Counted from the stretch's first letter, positions 25,129 through 33,233 are shown. The stretch is 64,000 bases of DNA from Arthrobacter pullicola (GCF_014836875.1 NZ_JACSQC010000009.1:35529-99528), one strand, 5' to 3'. Translations and numbers: made by a program. Notes: a model not told the origin generated them from the letters alone.

Positions 25129-25281
25129 CTTGTCCGACAAGACTCGGAGCTCCGATTCCGTTTAGTGATGCTAAGCACAGCATTGAGTCCGACGCTGCGC
25201 AATGAAAAAGGGTCTATTACGTTCTGAGAAGGTCTAACGTCGGACAAGTTGATGCTGCCGGACCCAAACTTGTCGGACAAG
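25129..25281. promoter_or_regulatory. Operator cluster of the island regulator
   Basis: The 306 bases between gntR and xerC hold no gene. They contain two 13-bp palindromes, CTTGTCCGACAAG (25129-25141) and CTTGTCGGACAAG (25269-25281), a half-matching AACGTCGGACAAG (25236-25248), and a core GTCCGAC (25187-25193). The first palindrome lies 23-35 bases before the regulator's ATG. Four copies of one core around a single leftward promoter strongly suggest the GntR operator set. Confidence 0.65.
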
Positions 25282-25351
25282 GAGACAAATCCCAGTCCGA
25301 AGAGGGTCCACTCTGTGCGCAGTGAAGCACCATCTGCCGCCGCAGGAGCTC

Positions 25352-25384
25352 CAGTGTTCCGGAGCCGGTGTGCCTGCTTGAAGC
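25352..25384 (+). repeat. Right 33-bp direct repeat (attR-like)
   Basis: Perfect copy of 14387-14419, including the ogt stop codon triplet in its original context. It lies 28 bases before the xerC start, matching the short ogt-xerC spacing expected without the island. Unit length from repeat to repeat is 10,965 bases. Confidence 0.9.
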
Positions 25385-25412
25385 TGTCCCGAAAAGCGGG
25401 GAAGGTAGGACG

Positions 25413-26474
25413 GTGAGCAACACCGGCGGAACAACAGAAGGCGCGGAGGAAGTGGCAGGCGCCTCCGCAAGGACCGCCGGGAAGATCCCCGCCCAAAAGA
25501 CAGAGCCCGGGCGCGGGTCCACCCAAGCTGCGAAGCCGGAGGCTGCTCGATCCGCAGCTTCCCGGCCGGCTGAGTTCAGCCAGGCCCTTGAGTCCTTCTG
25601 CAGCTATCTCTCCTCGGAGCGGGCCCGCTCCGAACATACGGTCCGCGCGTACGAGGGTGACATTGCCGGACTCCTGGACTATGCGGCCCAGCAAGGCCTC
25701 ACCACGCTGGCCGAAATTGACCTGCATCTGCTGCGCGGCTGGCTGGGTGCGCTCAACGAAGCAGGGCTCGCAAGGGCAACCCTTGCCCGCCGGGCAGCTA
25801 CCGCCCGGTCCTTCACCGGATGGGCGCTGCGGGAGGAGAAGATCCAGGCGGACCCTGCGCTCCGGCTCAAAGCTCCAAAGCGGTCCAAGACCCTGCCGGG
25901 AGTGCTGCGTCCGGCGCAGCTGGAGGCCCTCTTTGAAACGCTGGCGGCGGCGGCAGCGGAAGGCGGGGCACTGGCCCTCCGTGACCGGGCGCTGGTGGAA
26001 CTGCTCTATGCCACGGGCATCCGTGTGGGGGAGCTTGCAGGGCTGGACGTTGACGATCTCGATCTGGACCGGCGCACCCTGAGGGTCCTCGGCAAAGGCA
26101 ACAAGGAACGGACAGTTCCCTACGGTCTTCCGGCCGCCCTGGCGGTGGACGACTGGCTCCGCCGGGGGCGGCCCGACTTCGCCGGTCCGGACAGCGGCCC
26201 GGCTTTGTTCCTGGGCCAACGGGGACGGCGGATCGATCCACGCCAGGTCCGCGCCGTCACCTCCGCGCTGTTTGAGTCCCTGGGGGACACCTCGGCCAGC
26301 GGTCCCCACGCCCTGCGGCACAGCGCCGCAACGCACCTGCTGGACGGCGGAGCTGACCTGCGCAGTGTCCAGGAGATCCTGGGGCACAGCAGTCTCGCAA
26401 CGACCCAGCTCTACACCCATGTCTCAGTGGACCGGCTCCGCAGGAGCTACCAGCAGGCGCACCCGCGTGCGTGA
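25413..26474 (+). CDS. xerC: Tyrosine recombinase XerC
   Basis: 353 aa from a GTG at 25413; an earlier GTG at 25368 lies inside the repeat and is less likely. After a low-complexity Ala/Gly/Thr-rich N-terminus of about 50 residues come the SAM-like core-binding domain (FSQALESFCSYLSSERARSEHTV) and the catalytic domain. The active-site set is complete: Arg in ATGIRVGEL, Lys in GKGNKERTVP, HxxR in HALRHSAATHLL, His in LGHSSLATTQ and Tyr in LYTHVS. It resolves chromosome dimers at dif with XerD. As the housekeeping neighbour of dprA, it is not evidence for an island-specific integrase. Confidence 0.93.
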   Translation: MSNTGGTTEGAEEVAGASARTAGKIPAQKTEPGRGSTQAAKPEAARSAASRPAEFSQALESFCSYLSSERARSEHTVRAYEGDIAGLLDYAAQQGLTTLAEIDLHLLRGWLGALNEAGLARATLARRAATARSFTGWALREEKIQADPALRLKAPKRSKTLPGVLRPAQLEALFETLAAAAAEGGALALRDRALVELLYATGIRVGELAGLDVDDLDLDRRTLRVLGKGNKERTVPYGLPAALAVDDWLRRGRPDFAGPDSGPALFLGQRGRRIDPRQVRAVTSALFESLGDTSASGPHALRHSAATHLLDGGADLRSVQEILGHSSLATTQLYTHVSVDRLRRSYQQAHPRA

Positions 26475-26687
26475 CCCAGCCAGGACCGTATGCGGTGCGG
26501 CAGATCCGACTGACAACCAAGTAGTTTCATTGGCGTAATTGCGTAACATACGGCACAATGATGCTAGGTCTCGCACCGAGCAGTCCGGCAATGCCACAGG
26601 ACTGCATCAGTTTCAGGGCACACAGGCAGAATCCGTCCCGCCATGCAGGTCGTTGGGGAAGACGCACCTACAGCTACGGAGGATGGA

Positions 26688-27191
26688 ATGACTGTTGTGA
26701 TGGCGCACGGCGTATTGTTCGTGCACTCAGCCCCTTCTGCGTTGTGCCCTCATATCGAGTGGGCGATCGGGTCCGTCGTGGAAAAGCGGACGGACTTTGA
26801 GTGGGCGCCGCAGCCTGCCGCGCCCGGGATGGTCCGCGCGGAACTTGCCTGGTCAGGTCCGCAGGGAACCGGATCCCTGCTCGCCTCCGCATTGCGGGGC
26901 TGGGCGCACCTCCGCTATGAGGTCACTGAAGAGGCCAGCGCGGGTGCTGATGGCAGCCGCTGGTCCCACACGCCGGAGCTGGGAATTTTCCACGCCACCA
27001 CGGACGTCCATGGGAACATCATGGTTTCCGAAGACCGCATCCGGTACGCCTACGAAAACGGGGCAGGCGACCCCGCCGCGGTCTACCATGAACTTTCCCT
27101 CGCACTCGGCGAGGCCTGGGACGATGAATTGGAACCGTTCCGCCACGCTGCCGACGGAGCTCCCGTCCGCTGGCTGCACCAGGTCGGCTGA
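26688..27191 (+). CDS. DUF3145 family protein
   Basis: 167 aa from the ATG at 26688, with GGAGG 6-7 bases upstream. The frame contains the conserved actinobacterial signature GVLFVHSAPSALCPHIEWA, WAPQPAAPGMVRAEL, LRGWAHLRYEVTEE and TDVHGNIMVSEDRIRYAYE. The family is of unknown function and restricted to Actinobacteria. It stands alone, with a 213-base upstream gap containing no evident gene. Confidence 0.93.
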   Translation: MTVVMAHGVLFVHSAPSALCPHIEWAIGSVVEKRTDFEWAPQPAAPGMVRAELAWSGPQGTGSLLASALRGWAHLRYEVTEEASAGADGSRWSHTPELGIFHATTDVHGNIMVSEDRIRYAYENGAGDPAAVYHELSLALGEAWDDELEPFRHAADGAPVRWLHQVG

Positions 27192-27302
27192 CCATCTTCC
27201 CCAGCGCGCCGACGCCGCCGAGCAGCCTTCCGTAGATGTCATTGACCGGACGTGCTGCCGCCTGCCCGCCGGATCAAGCTGACGCAACATTCCGGAAATG
27301 AC

Positions 27303-27346
27303 TTGCCGTTTCGGAAAGTGTTACTTAGTCTTTCCAACATGGAAAG
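27303..27346 (+). promoter_or_regulatory. Promoter and inverted repeats of the small membrane protein/HTH pair
   Basis: TTGCCG (27303-27308) and TAGTCT (27326-27331) are spaced 17 bases apart, and the -10 ends 7 bases before the ATG at 27339, predicting a leaderless mRNA. CTTTCC/GGAAAG arms (27330-27346, spacer 5) straddle the start codon; TTTCGGAAA (27309-27317) and TTCCGGAAA (27290-27298) lie upstream. This is probably the autoregulatory site of the downstream HTH protein. Confidence 0.5.
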
Positions 27347-27806
27347 TGAATCTCAACGGCCTACGCGCGCCGAAGCAGCCAGTGCCCTGACCGAACTGGG
27401 AGCGGACCGGGAACGGCTGGCAGAGAGCATTCGCGTGCCCTGGCCGCTCCTGGCCGGTTTTGGAGCCGTCGCGGCGTGGTGGGTTGGAGCGGCTGGAACG
27501 GCATCTCCCGGCCAGGGCTACGAACCGCCGTCATCCGGGGTGATGATGCTGGTTGTAGTCCTGTTCCTCAGTTACCTGGTCCAGCGGCATACCGGGGTCC
27601 GCTTCCGGAGCATGGGATTCCGCGCGGCATTGGCCGTGGCAGGGATCGCAGCCGTCTGCCTGATTCTGTTCAGCACCTCACTGGGATTCGTATCCCTGGG
27701 CCTGCCCTGGGCGGTCCTTCTCACCAGCGCCGCCGCGTTTGGCGTAACGACCTGGCTGGCTGCTGTCGCCTACCGGTCCGCAGCCGCGAAACTGCGCCAT
27801 GGATGA
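27339..27806 (+). CDS. Small integral membrane protein paired with a regulator
   Basis: 155 aa. A soluble N-terminal stretch of about 30 residues (ALTELGADRERLAESIRVPWP) precedes four predicted transmembrane segments. No enzymatic motif is visible. Membrane proteins of this shape commonly pair with a one-domain HTH repressor, as here: the two genes overlap by 8 bases. The function is unknown; a role in envelope stress or export would be a guess. Confidence 0.78.
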   Translation: MESESQRPTRAEAASALTELGADRERLAESIRVPWPLLAGFGAVAAWWVGAAGTASPGQGYEPPSSGVMMLVVVLFLSYLVQRHTGVRFRSMGFRAALAVAGIAAVCLILFSTSLGFVSLGLPWAVLLTSAAAFGVTTWLAAVAYRSAAAKLRHG

Positions 27807-28107
27807 GCCGCGCTTCGACGAAGTTATCCACGCACCGCTGCGGCTGCGGATCTGCGGGCTCCTCCATCCTGTCGACCGGCTCGACTTTGGCGTGCTGCGA
27901 ACTGCCTTGGACGTTTCGGATGCCACCCTGTCCAAACATGTGAAAACCCTAGCGGAGTCCGGCTATGTCCTAGCCGACAAGACAACGAAGGCAGAGAGGG
28001 GAGATGCCCGCCGGGTCATGTGGCTCTCGCTCTCCCGGGCAGGGCGGGCTGCCTTTGATGCGCATGTACGAGCCCTTCAACAGATCGCCGGCACGGCCGG
28101 ACGATAG
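27799..28107 (+). CDS. Winged-helix transcriptional regulator (single domain)
   Basis: 102 aa. APLRLRICGLLHPVDRLDFGVLRTALDVSDATLSKHVKTLAESGYVLADK gives the winged helix-turn-helix (about residues 12-62) of the MarR/ArsR-like type, followed by a basic wing (RGDARRVMWLSLSRAG). There is no ligand domain. Translationally coupled to the upstream membrane protein, it probably controls that operon through the GGAAA-containing inverted repeats at its promoter. Confidence 0.88.
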   Translation: MDEPRFDEVIHAPLRLRICGLLHPVDRLDFGVLRTALDVSDATLSKHVKTLAESGYVLADKTTKAERGDARRVMWLSLSRAGRAAFDAHVRALQQIAGTAGR

Positions 28108-28161
28108 GCAGCCAAGTCCGCTGCCCGGGACGAAACTGCGGCGCATCCTGCGCTTAAAGCC

Positions 28162-28195
28162 AAAGGCCGGGACCCCGTTCGGGATCCCGGCCTTT
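28162..28195. terminator. Bidirectional terminator between the HTH gene and fabF
   Basis: AAAGGCCGGGA (28162-28172) and TCCCGGCCTTT (28185-28195) form an 11-bp stem with a 12-base loop that itself contains CCCG/CGGG. The A/T ends allow function for both convergent transcripts. Confidence 0.85.
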
Positions 28196-28206
28196 AGGCT
28201 GCTGCG

Positions 28207-29448
28207 TTAGTGGTTCCGCAGGGCAACGACGGCGTTGTGCCCGCCGAAGCCGAAGGAATTGTTCAGCACCACGATGTCACCCGCGGGCAGGTTGCGGGCC
28301 GACGTGACAACGTCGAGCGGAATCTCCGGATCCTGGTTGTCGAGGTTGATGGTGGCGGGTGCCTGCCGCGTGTAAACGGCCATAGCTGTCATCACTGCTT
28401 CGACGGCGCCGGAAGCTCCGAGCAGGTGCCCGGTCTGGGACTTCGTCGCCGAGACGGCAACGTTGTCCACGTGCGCGCCGAGGGCGCTCTTCAGAGCGGT
28501 GTACTCAGGCTTGTCGCCCACGGGGGTGGAGGTTGCATGCGCGTTAACGTGCACTACGTCTTCGGCGTGCGCGCGGGCATCGAAGAGGGCAGCCTTGAGG
28601 GCCCGGGTAGCACCCAGTCCCTCGGGATCGGGAGCCGTAATGTGGTAGGCGTCCGCGGTGACTGCCGTGCCGGCCAGTTCCGCGTAGATCCGGGCACCGC
28701 GGGCCAGGGCATGTTCCTCGGCCTCAAGCACCAGGGCGCCGGCACCTTCGCCCATCACGAAGCCGTCGCGGTCCTTGTCATAGGGCCGGGAGGCGCGCTC
28801 AGGATCGTCGTTGCGCTTGGAAAGTGCCTGCATGGACGCGAATGAAGCCAGCGGCATCGGGTGGATCGCGGCTTCGGCACCGCCGCACACCACAATGTCG
28901 GCTTTGCCGGAACGGATCAGCTCAAGGCCCTGGTGCAGGGACTCGGTGCCGGAGGCGCACGCAGAAACGGGGGTGTGGGCACCCGCGCGGGCACCCAGAT
29001 CCAGGCTCACTGCGGCGGCCGGGCCGTTGGGCATCAGCATGGGGACCGTCATCGGCAGCACACGCCGTGGGCCCTTTTCCCGCAGGGTGTCCCAGGCATC
29101 GAGCAGGGTCCACACACCGCCGATTCCGGTCGCGAAGGACACGGCAAGCCGGTCGTGGTCGACGTCTGATTCGGCCAGCCCGGAGTCGGCCCACGCCTCA
29201 CGGGAGGCGACGACGGCGAACTGGGTGGAGGGGTCCATCCGCTTGGCTTCGACCCGGGAGAGGACTTCAGTGGCCGGGGTGGACACACGCGCCGCGAAGG
29301 TGACGGGCAGGCTGTACTGCTCCACCCAGTCGTCTTCCAATGTGCGGGCACCGGAGACACCCAACAGGGCGTTCTTCCACATGGTCGGGACATCTCCGCC
29401 GATCGGCGTCGTTGCGCCGAGGCCGGTAATGACTACTTTGCGGGCCAT
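28207..29448 (-). CDS. fabF: Beta-ketoacyl-ACP synthase II
   Basis: 413 aa thiolase-fold condensing enzyme of fatty acid elongation. The catalytic triad is complete: Cys164 in VSACASGTES, His in NAHATSTPVGD (about residue 304) and His in KSQTGHLLGASGA (about 340). GEGAGALVLE and the C-terminal NNSFGFGGHNA are also present. Last gene of the fabD-fabH-acpP-fabF operon; the 105-base gap after acpP contains a strong hairpin that may reduce its expression relative to acpP. Confidence 0.97.
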   Translation of the reverse strand: MARKVVITGLGATTPIGGDVPTMWKNALLGVSGARTLEDDWVEQYSLPVTFAARVSTPATEVLSRVEAKRMDPSTQFAVVASREAWADSGLAESDVDHDRLAVSFATGIGGVWTLLDAWDTLREKGPRRVLPMTVPMLMPNGPAAAVSLDLGARAGAHTPVSACASGTESLHQGLELIRSGKADIVVCGGAEAAIHPMPLASFASMQALSKRNDDPERASRPYDKDRDGFVMGEGAGALVLEAEEHALARGARIYAELAGTAVTADAYHITAPDPEGLGATRALKAALFDARAHAEDVVHVNAHATSTPVGDKPEYTALKSALGAHVDNVAVSATKSQTGHLLGASGAVEAVMTAMAVYTRQAPATINLDNQDPEIPLDVVTSARNLPAGDIVVLNNSFGFGGHNAVVALRNH

Positions 29449-29515
29449 GATTCACTCTCTCGGAAAAAATTGGGTGGTGCGCCCGCCTGGGCGCGGCGGC
29501 GCATGTTGCTGCAAA

Positions 29516-29545
29516 GGGCGGCCGCCGCACCGGCAGCGGCCGCCC
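29516..29545 (-). terminator. Intra-operon hairpin between acpP and fabF
   Basis: Ten-bp GC-only arms (GGGCGGCCGC / GCGGCCGCCC) with a 10-base loop, followed on the minus strand by only TTT. It could be an attenuating terminator or an mRNA-stabilising stem that gives acpP excess over fabF. Confidence 0.55.
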
Positions 29546-29553
29546 TCCACGAA

Positions 29554-29799
29554 CTACGCCTGGGCGTTGGAGATGAAGTCGACTGCGTCGCCAACGGTCT
29601 TGAGGTTCTTGACCTCTTCGTCGGGGATACGCACACCGAACTTTTCCTCGGCGTTGACCACGATGGTCATCATCGAGATGGAGTCGATGTCCAGGTCATC
29701 CGTGAAGGACTTGTCGAGCTCGACGGCCTCGGGGGCCAGGCCGGTTTCCTCGTTGACGATCTCGGCGAGACCGGCCAGGATTTCTTCGTTGCTAGCCAT
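29554..29799 (-). CDS. acpP: Acyl carrier protein
   Basis: 81 aa acidic protein from the ATG at 29799 with AAGGAGCC upstream. The phosphopantetheine site is Ser40 in DLDIDSIS, and the four-helix pattern with EEKFGVRIPDEEVKNLKTVGDAVDFI is standard. It carries growing acyl chains between FabD, FabH and FabF, whose genes flank it. The 77-base gap to fabH and the downstream hairpin suggest separate control of its level. Confidence 0.98.
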   Translation of the reverse strand: MASNEEILAGLAEIVNEETGLAPEAVELDKSFTDDLDIDSISMMTIVVNAEEKFGVRIPDEEVKNLKTVGDAVDFISNAQA

Positions 29800-29876
29800 G
29801 GGGGCTCCTTTTTCTGTGATGCCGGTTCTTAACCGGTCTGGGTTTTCCAACCGCCTGGGGCGGTGTGGCTTGGAAA

Positions 29877-30938
29877 CTAGGGGAGGACTACTACCTGGGC
29901 GCCGAAGACCAGCCCGGCACCGAATCCAATCTGCAGCGAGAGTTTCCCGCTGAGTTCGGGATGCTCGGTGAGCAGGCGGTGCGTCGCCAGGGGAATGGAG
30001 GCCGCGGAGGTGTTCCCGGCATCGGCAATGTCCCTGGCAATGACCACGGACTCGGGCAGCTTCAGCTGCTTGGCCATCTCATCGATGATCCGCATGTTCG
30101 CCTGGTGCGGGACAAAGGCCGAAAGATCGGCCGCGGTGATGCCGGCGGCATCCAGGGCCTGCTGGGCTGCCTTCGCCATTTCCCAGACGGCCCAGCGGAA
30201 GACGGTTTGGCCATCCTGGCGCAGCGTGGGCCAGAGCTTGGTCTCGCGTTCGGCGAGGACGGACGCGGGAAGCGTTCCGTCGGTCTCCGCGGCCAGGGAA
30301 AGTTCGCGGATTTCCAGCATGGAATGGGTCATGCCGATCGCACCGGACTTGCTGCCGTCTGAACCCCAGACTGACGGGCCAATGCCGGGAGTGTCGGACG
30401 GGCCGACGACGACGGCACCGGCGCCGTCGCCGAGGAGGAAGGAAATGGTGCGTTCAGTGTTGTCGATGAAGTCCGACAGCTTCTCCACGCCGACCACCAG
30501 GACGTACTCGGCGGCTCCGGAGCGGACGAGGGCGTCCGCCTGGGCAATGCCGTAGCAGTAGCCGGCGCAGGCTGCGGAAACATCGTAGGCCGGTGCCGGG
30601 GTGGCGCCGAGGCGGTCGGCGACCTGCGCGGCGGCGGAGGGTGTGGCATACGGATGGGTCACGGTGGAGACGATGACCGCGCCCAGGGCCGAGCCGTCGA
30701 TTCCGGCCTTTTCCAGGGCCTCGCGCCCGGCCAACTCAGCCATGTCCACCACGGAGGTTCCCTTGTCAGCCCGGTGCCGGGTAACGATGCCCGTGCGCTG
30801 GCGGATCCATTCGTCGGAGGAATCGATCCACTGGCAGACGTCGTCGTTGCTGACGATCACATCGGGCCGGAAGGCGCCAAGGCCGTGGATACGGCTGAAC
30901 TCGTGAACGGGGGACTGCTTCAGGGTGGGCGTGCTCAC
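29877..30938 (-). CDS. fabH: Beta-ketoacyl-ACP synthase III
   Basis: 353 aa. It initiates fatty acid synthesis by condensing acyl-CoA with malonyl-ACP. Catalytic Cys124 in SAACAGYCYG, His in VPHQANMRI and Asn in DAGNTSAASIP are intact, as is the WIRQRTGI N-terminal segment. Actinobacterial FabH often prefers branched acyl-CoA primers; specificity cannot be read here. The start overlaps the fabD stop by 4 bases. Confidence 0.97.
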   Translation of the reverse strand: MSTPTLKQSPVHEFSRIHGLGAFRPDVIVSNDDVCQWIDSSDEWIRQRTGIVTRHRADKGTSVVDMAELAGREALEKAGIDGSALGAVIVSTVTHPYATPSAAAQVADRLGATPAPAYDVSAACAGYCYGIAQADALVRSGAAEYVLVVGVEKLSDFIDNTERTISFLLGDGAGAVVVGPSDTPGIGPSVWGSDGSKSGAIGMTHSMLEIRELSLAAETDGTLPASVLAERETKLWPTLRQDGQTVFRWAVWEMAKAAQQALDAAGITAADLSAFVPHQANMRIIDEMAKQLKLPESVVIARDIADAGNTSAASIPLATHRLLTEHPELSGKLSLQIGFGAGLVFGAQVVVLP

Positions 30939-31891
30939 GCAATACCTTCTTGTGTCGTAACTGCTGCGGCGCCGGAATGCTCAGCAACGAATTCCCGGGC
31001 TGCGGCAAGGTCTTCGGGGGTTTTTAGGGCCAGCGACGGCACGCCGCGCATGCCCCGCTTGGCCAACCCGGTGAGGGTGCCGGCCGGGGGGAGTTCCAGG
31101 ATGCCGGTGACTCCCGCGGCCGTCATGGTTTCCATGCACAGATCCCAGCGCACCGGCCGCGATACCTGTGCGATGAGGCTGTCGAGGTTCGCATCGCCGC
31201 CCACTACGGCGGCGCCGTCGTAGTTTGAGAGAAGCGTGGGGCGCGGATCAGCGGGCGAAAGGGAAGGGCGCAGCGCTTCGAGCACGCTCACGGCTGGCTC
31301 CATGTGCGCGGTGTGGAAGGCGCCGGCGACCTTAAGCGGAATGACCCGGGCCTTTGCCGGCGGATTCTCCGACAGTGCCTGGAGCTGTTCCAGCGTGCCG
31401 GCGGCTACGACCTGGCCGCCGCCGTTGGCGTTGGCAGCTGTGAGGCCTGCTTCCGCCAGGACGCGGGCCACCTCTTCCGGATCGCCGCCAAGGACGGCGC
31501 TCATACCGGTGGGCTGCGCTGCAGCGGCCCGTGCCATGGCATTGGCCCGTTCGCGGACAAAAACGATGGCATCATCTTCGGGCAGCGCGCCGGAGACAGC
31601 GGCGGCGGTGATCTCACCGACGGAGTGGCCGGCGACGACTGTGGCAGCGGTAAGCGCTTCGGTGTCCAGGAGCTGGCGCGCCGCCACCAGTCCGGCAGCC
31701 ACGATCAGCGGCTGGGCAACGGCGGTGTCCTTGATGGTCTCCTCATCGGAAACCGTGCCGTGGGCAACGAGGTCCAATCCGGCTACTGCGGAGAGGGCTT
31801 CGAGGTGCTCACGCACTCCTGGCAGTTCAAGCCACGGAGAAAGGAAGCCGGGCGTTTGTGACCCCTGGCCGGGGCAGACGATTGCTAGCAC
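30935..31891 (-). CDS. fabD: Malonyl-CoA:ACP S-malonyltransferase
   Basis: 318 aa. GQGSQ near the N-terminus, nucleophile Ser90 in GHSVGE, Arg in FVRERANAM and His in GAFHTAHM give the full acyltransferase site. It charges ACP with malonate for FabH and FabF. The start is GTG. First gene of the fab operon; the region upstream contains inverted repeats that may bind the adjacent FasR-like activator. Confidence 0.97.
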   Translation of the reverse strand: MLAIVCPGQGSQTPGFLSPWLELPGVREHLEALSAVAGLDLVAHGTVSDEETIKDTAVAQPLIVAAGLVAARQLLDTEALTAATVVAGHSVGEITAAAVSGALPEDDAIVFVRERANAMARAAAAQPTGMSAVLGGDPEEVARVLAEAGLTAANANGGGQVVAAGTLEQLQALSENPPAKARVIPLKVAGAFHTAHMEPAVSVLEALRPSLSPADPRPTLLSNYDGAAVVGGDANLDSLIAQVSRPVRWDLCMETMTAAGVTGILELPPAGTLTGLAKRGMRGVPSLALKTPEDLAAAREFVAEHSGAAAVTTQEGIA

Positions 31892-31933
31892 GTATCAAGC
31901 TTTCCAAAGTTGGCGGGAATTCCCGGGTGTTTA

Positions 31934-31975
31934 GGTGAACCAAGCTCACCGGAGGGCGTTGTAGGAAGTCTACAA
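31934..31975 (-). promoter_or_regulatory. Candidate FasR operator upstream of fabD
   Basis: TTGTAG/CTACAA arms with a 5-base spacer (31959-31975) and GGTGA/TCACC arms with a 7-base spacer (31934-31950) lie in the 109-base fasR-fabD gap. In Streptomyces coelicolor, FasR binds the fabD promoter to activate the operon. Which repeat is bound here is unknown. Confidence 0.4.
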
Positions 31976-32000
31976 GTGCTGCCGGTGCTGGCAAGGGTGG

Positions 32001-33233
32001 TTAGCTGCGTGGCGAGGACCGTTCAGGGGCAGCCTTTCCGGTCGGTGAAAGCCGCCCCACCACCAGTGCCGTCTGCAGGACGAACGCTTCCCGCGGCAGC
32101 ATCGGATCCCAGCCAGTGATGTCACAGACCCGCCTCAGCCGGTAGCGGACGGTGTTTGCATGGACGAAAAGTTCGCGGGCCGTCGCTTCGAGCGAATGGC
32201 CAAGGGAGAGGTAGGCGGAGAGTGTTTCGGCCAGTCCGTTGGATGCGGCCAGCAGGGGGCGGTAGATGCTGCGCACCAGGGCTTTGCGGGCCGATTCGTC
32301 GCCGGACATCACACGCTCGGGCCAGAGGTCATCAGCCGAGACCGGGCGGGGGGCGGCGGGCCAGGCGCGCGCGGCGGTGAGGCCGGCAAAGGCGGCCTGG
32401 GCGGAGGGGCCGGCCTCCACCAGGGAGTCTGCCGGAGGCCCGTAGACCACGGGACCGGGTCCGAAAAGGTCTGCCAGCCGGGTGTAGGAACCGGACTTGT
32501 CTGACAATCCGCCCAGGACCAGGATCAACCGGTCCCCCTGGATGCCGACCAGGATGTCTTCCGCGAGCCGGCCGGCCACGCGGCGCAGCTCGTTGACGAA
32601 GGTGGGATTCTGGTCTGCGGGGGAGCTGCCGACAATCACTGTGACCCCCGCCGTTGATGTCCAGCCCACAGCCGCGATGCGGGAGCGCAGGGCGTCGGAG
32701 CTTTCACCGCGCAGGATCGCGTCCACGACCAGCGCCTCAAGGCGCGTGTCCCAGGCACCGCGGGTTTCCGCGGCCCGGGCGTAAACATCCGCGGCTGCGA
32801 AGGCGACTTCGCGGGAGTACCGCAGGACAGCCTCGCGCAGGGGCCCCTGGGCGGAGCCGGCCGCGAGCTCCGGCACCCGGTCTTCGACGACCTGCACCAC
32901 AACACGGATGAGGGCGAGTGCCTTCTGCAGGCTGATTGCCCGGGTTAGTTCGGTGGGCGCCGTTCCGAAGACATCGCTGAGGACCCATGCCGGTGAGGCG
33001 GGGCGCTCGTACCAATTAACGAACGAGGCGATGCCTTTCTGGGCCACCATGCCCAGTGCGGAACGTTCATCCGGGCGCAGCCCCCGGTACCAGGGGAGGG
33101 ACACGTCGAGCTGCTTCATTGTGGCGGTGGACAGCTTGCCGATGTTCGCCTTGAGCCGTTCCAGGACCACCGGGTCGGCGCCGTTCTCATCCGGCGCAGT
33201 GGAGTCATTGCGTACAGAATGGGGAACTGGCAT
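32001..33233 (-). CDS. fasR: PucR-family activator of fatty acid synthesis, FasR-like
   Basis: 410 aa. A long ligand-sensing/GGDEF-like middle region is followed by a C-terminal PucR HTH (LGHSLEATARELFVHANTVRYRLRRVCDITGWDP, about residues 345-378). The location immediately upstream of fabD on the same strand matches FasR of Streptomyces and Mycobacterium, which controls fabDHPF or fas. AceE, which makes the acetyl-CoA precursor, lies next upstream. The regulatory target is inferred from position. Confidence 0.88.
   Translation of the reverse strand: MPVPHSVRNDSTAPDENGADPVVLERLKANIGKLSTATMKQLDVSLPWYRGLRPDERSALGMVAQKGIASFVNWYERPASPAWVLSDVFGTAPTELTRAISLQKALALIRVVVQVVEDRVPELAAGSAQGPLREAVLRYSREVAFAAADVYARAAETRGAWDTRLEALVVDAILRGESSDALRSRIAAVGWTSTAGVTVIVGSSPADQNPTFVNELRRVAGRLAEDILVGIQGDRLILVLGGLSDKSGSYTRLADLFGPGPVVYGPPADSLVEAGPSAQAAFAGLTAARAWPAAPRPVSADDLWPERVMSGDESARKALVRSIYRPLLAASNGLAETLSAYLSLGHSLEATARELFVHANTVRYRLRRVCDITGWDPMLPREAFVLQTALVVGRLSPTGKAAPERSSPRS

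Noticed and set aside
14417..25351. Insertion sequence or prophage in the island
   Set aside because: No transposase, integrase, phage gene or terminal inverted repeat was seen; only the flanking direct repeats suggest mobility.
24414..26420. A 668-codon minus-strand frame covering gntR and xerC
   Set aside because: Only the last 230 codons have a family signature and a Shine-Dalgarno; the rest is antisense to xerC, a GC-rich shadow frame.
25413..26474. XerC as the island's own integrase
   Set aside because: It lies outside the repeats, is the standard dprA neighbour and has normal XerC motifs, so its adjacency is probably ancestral.
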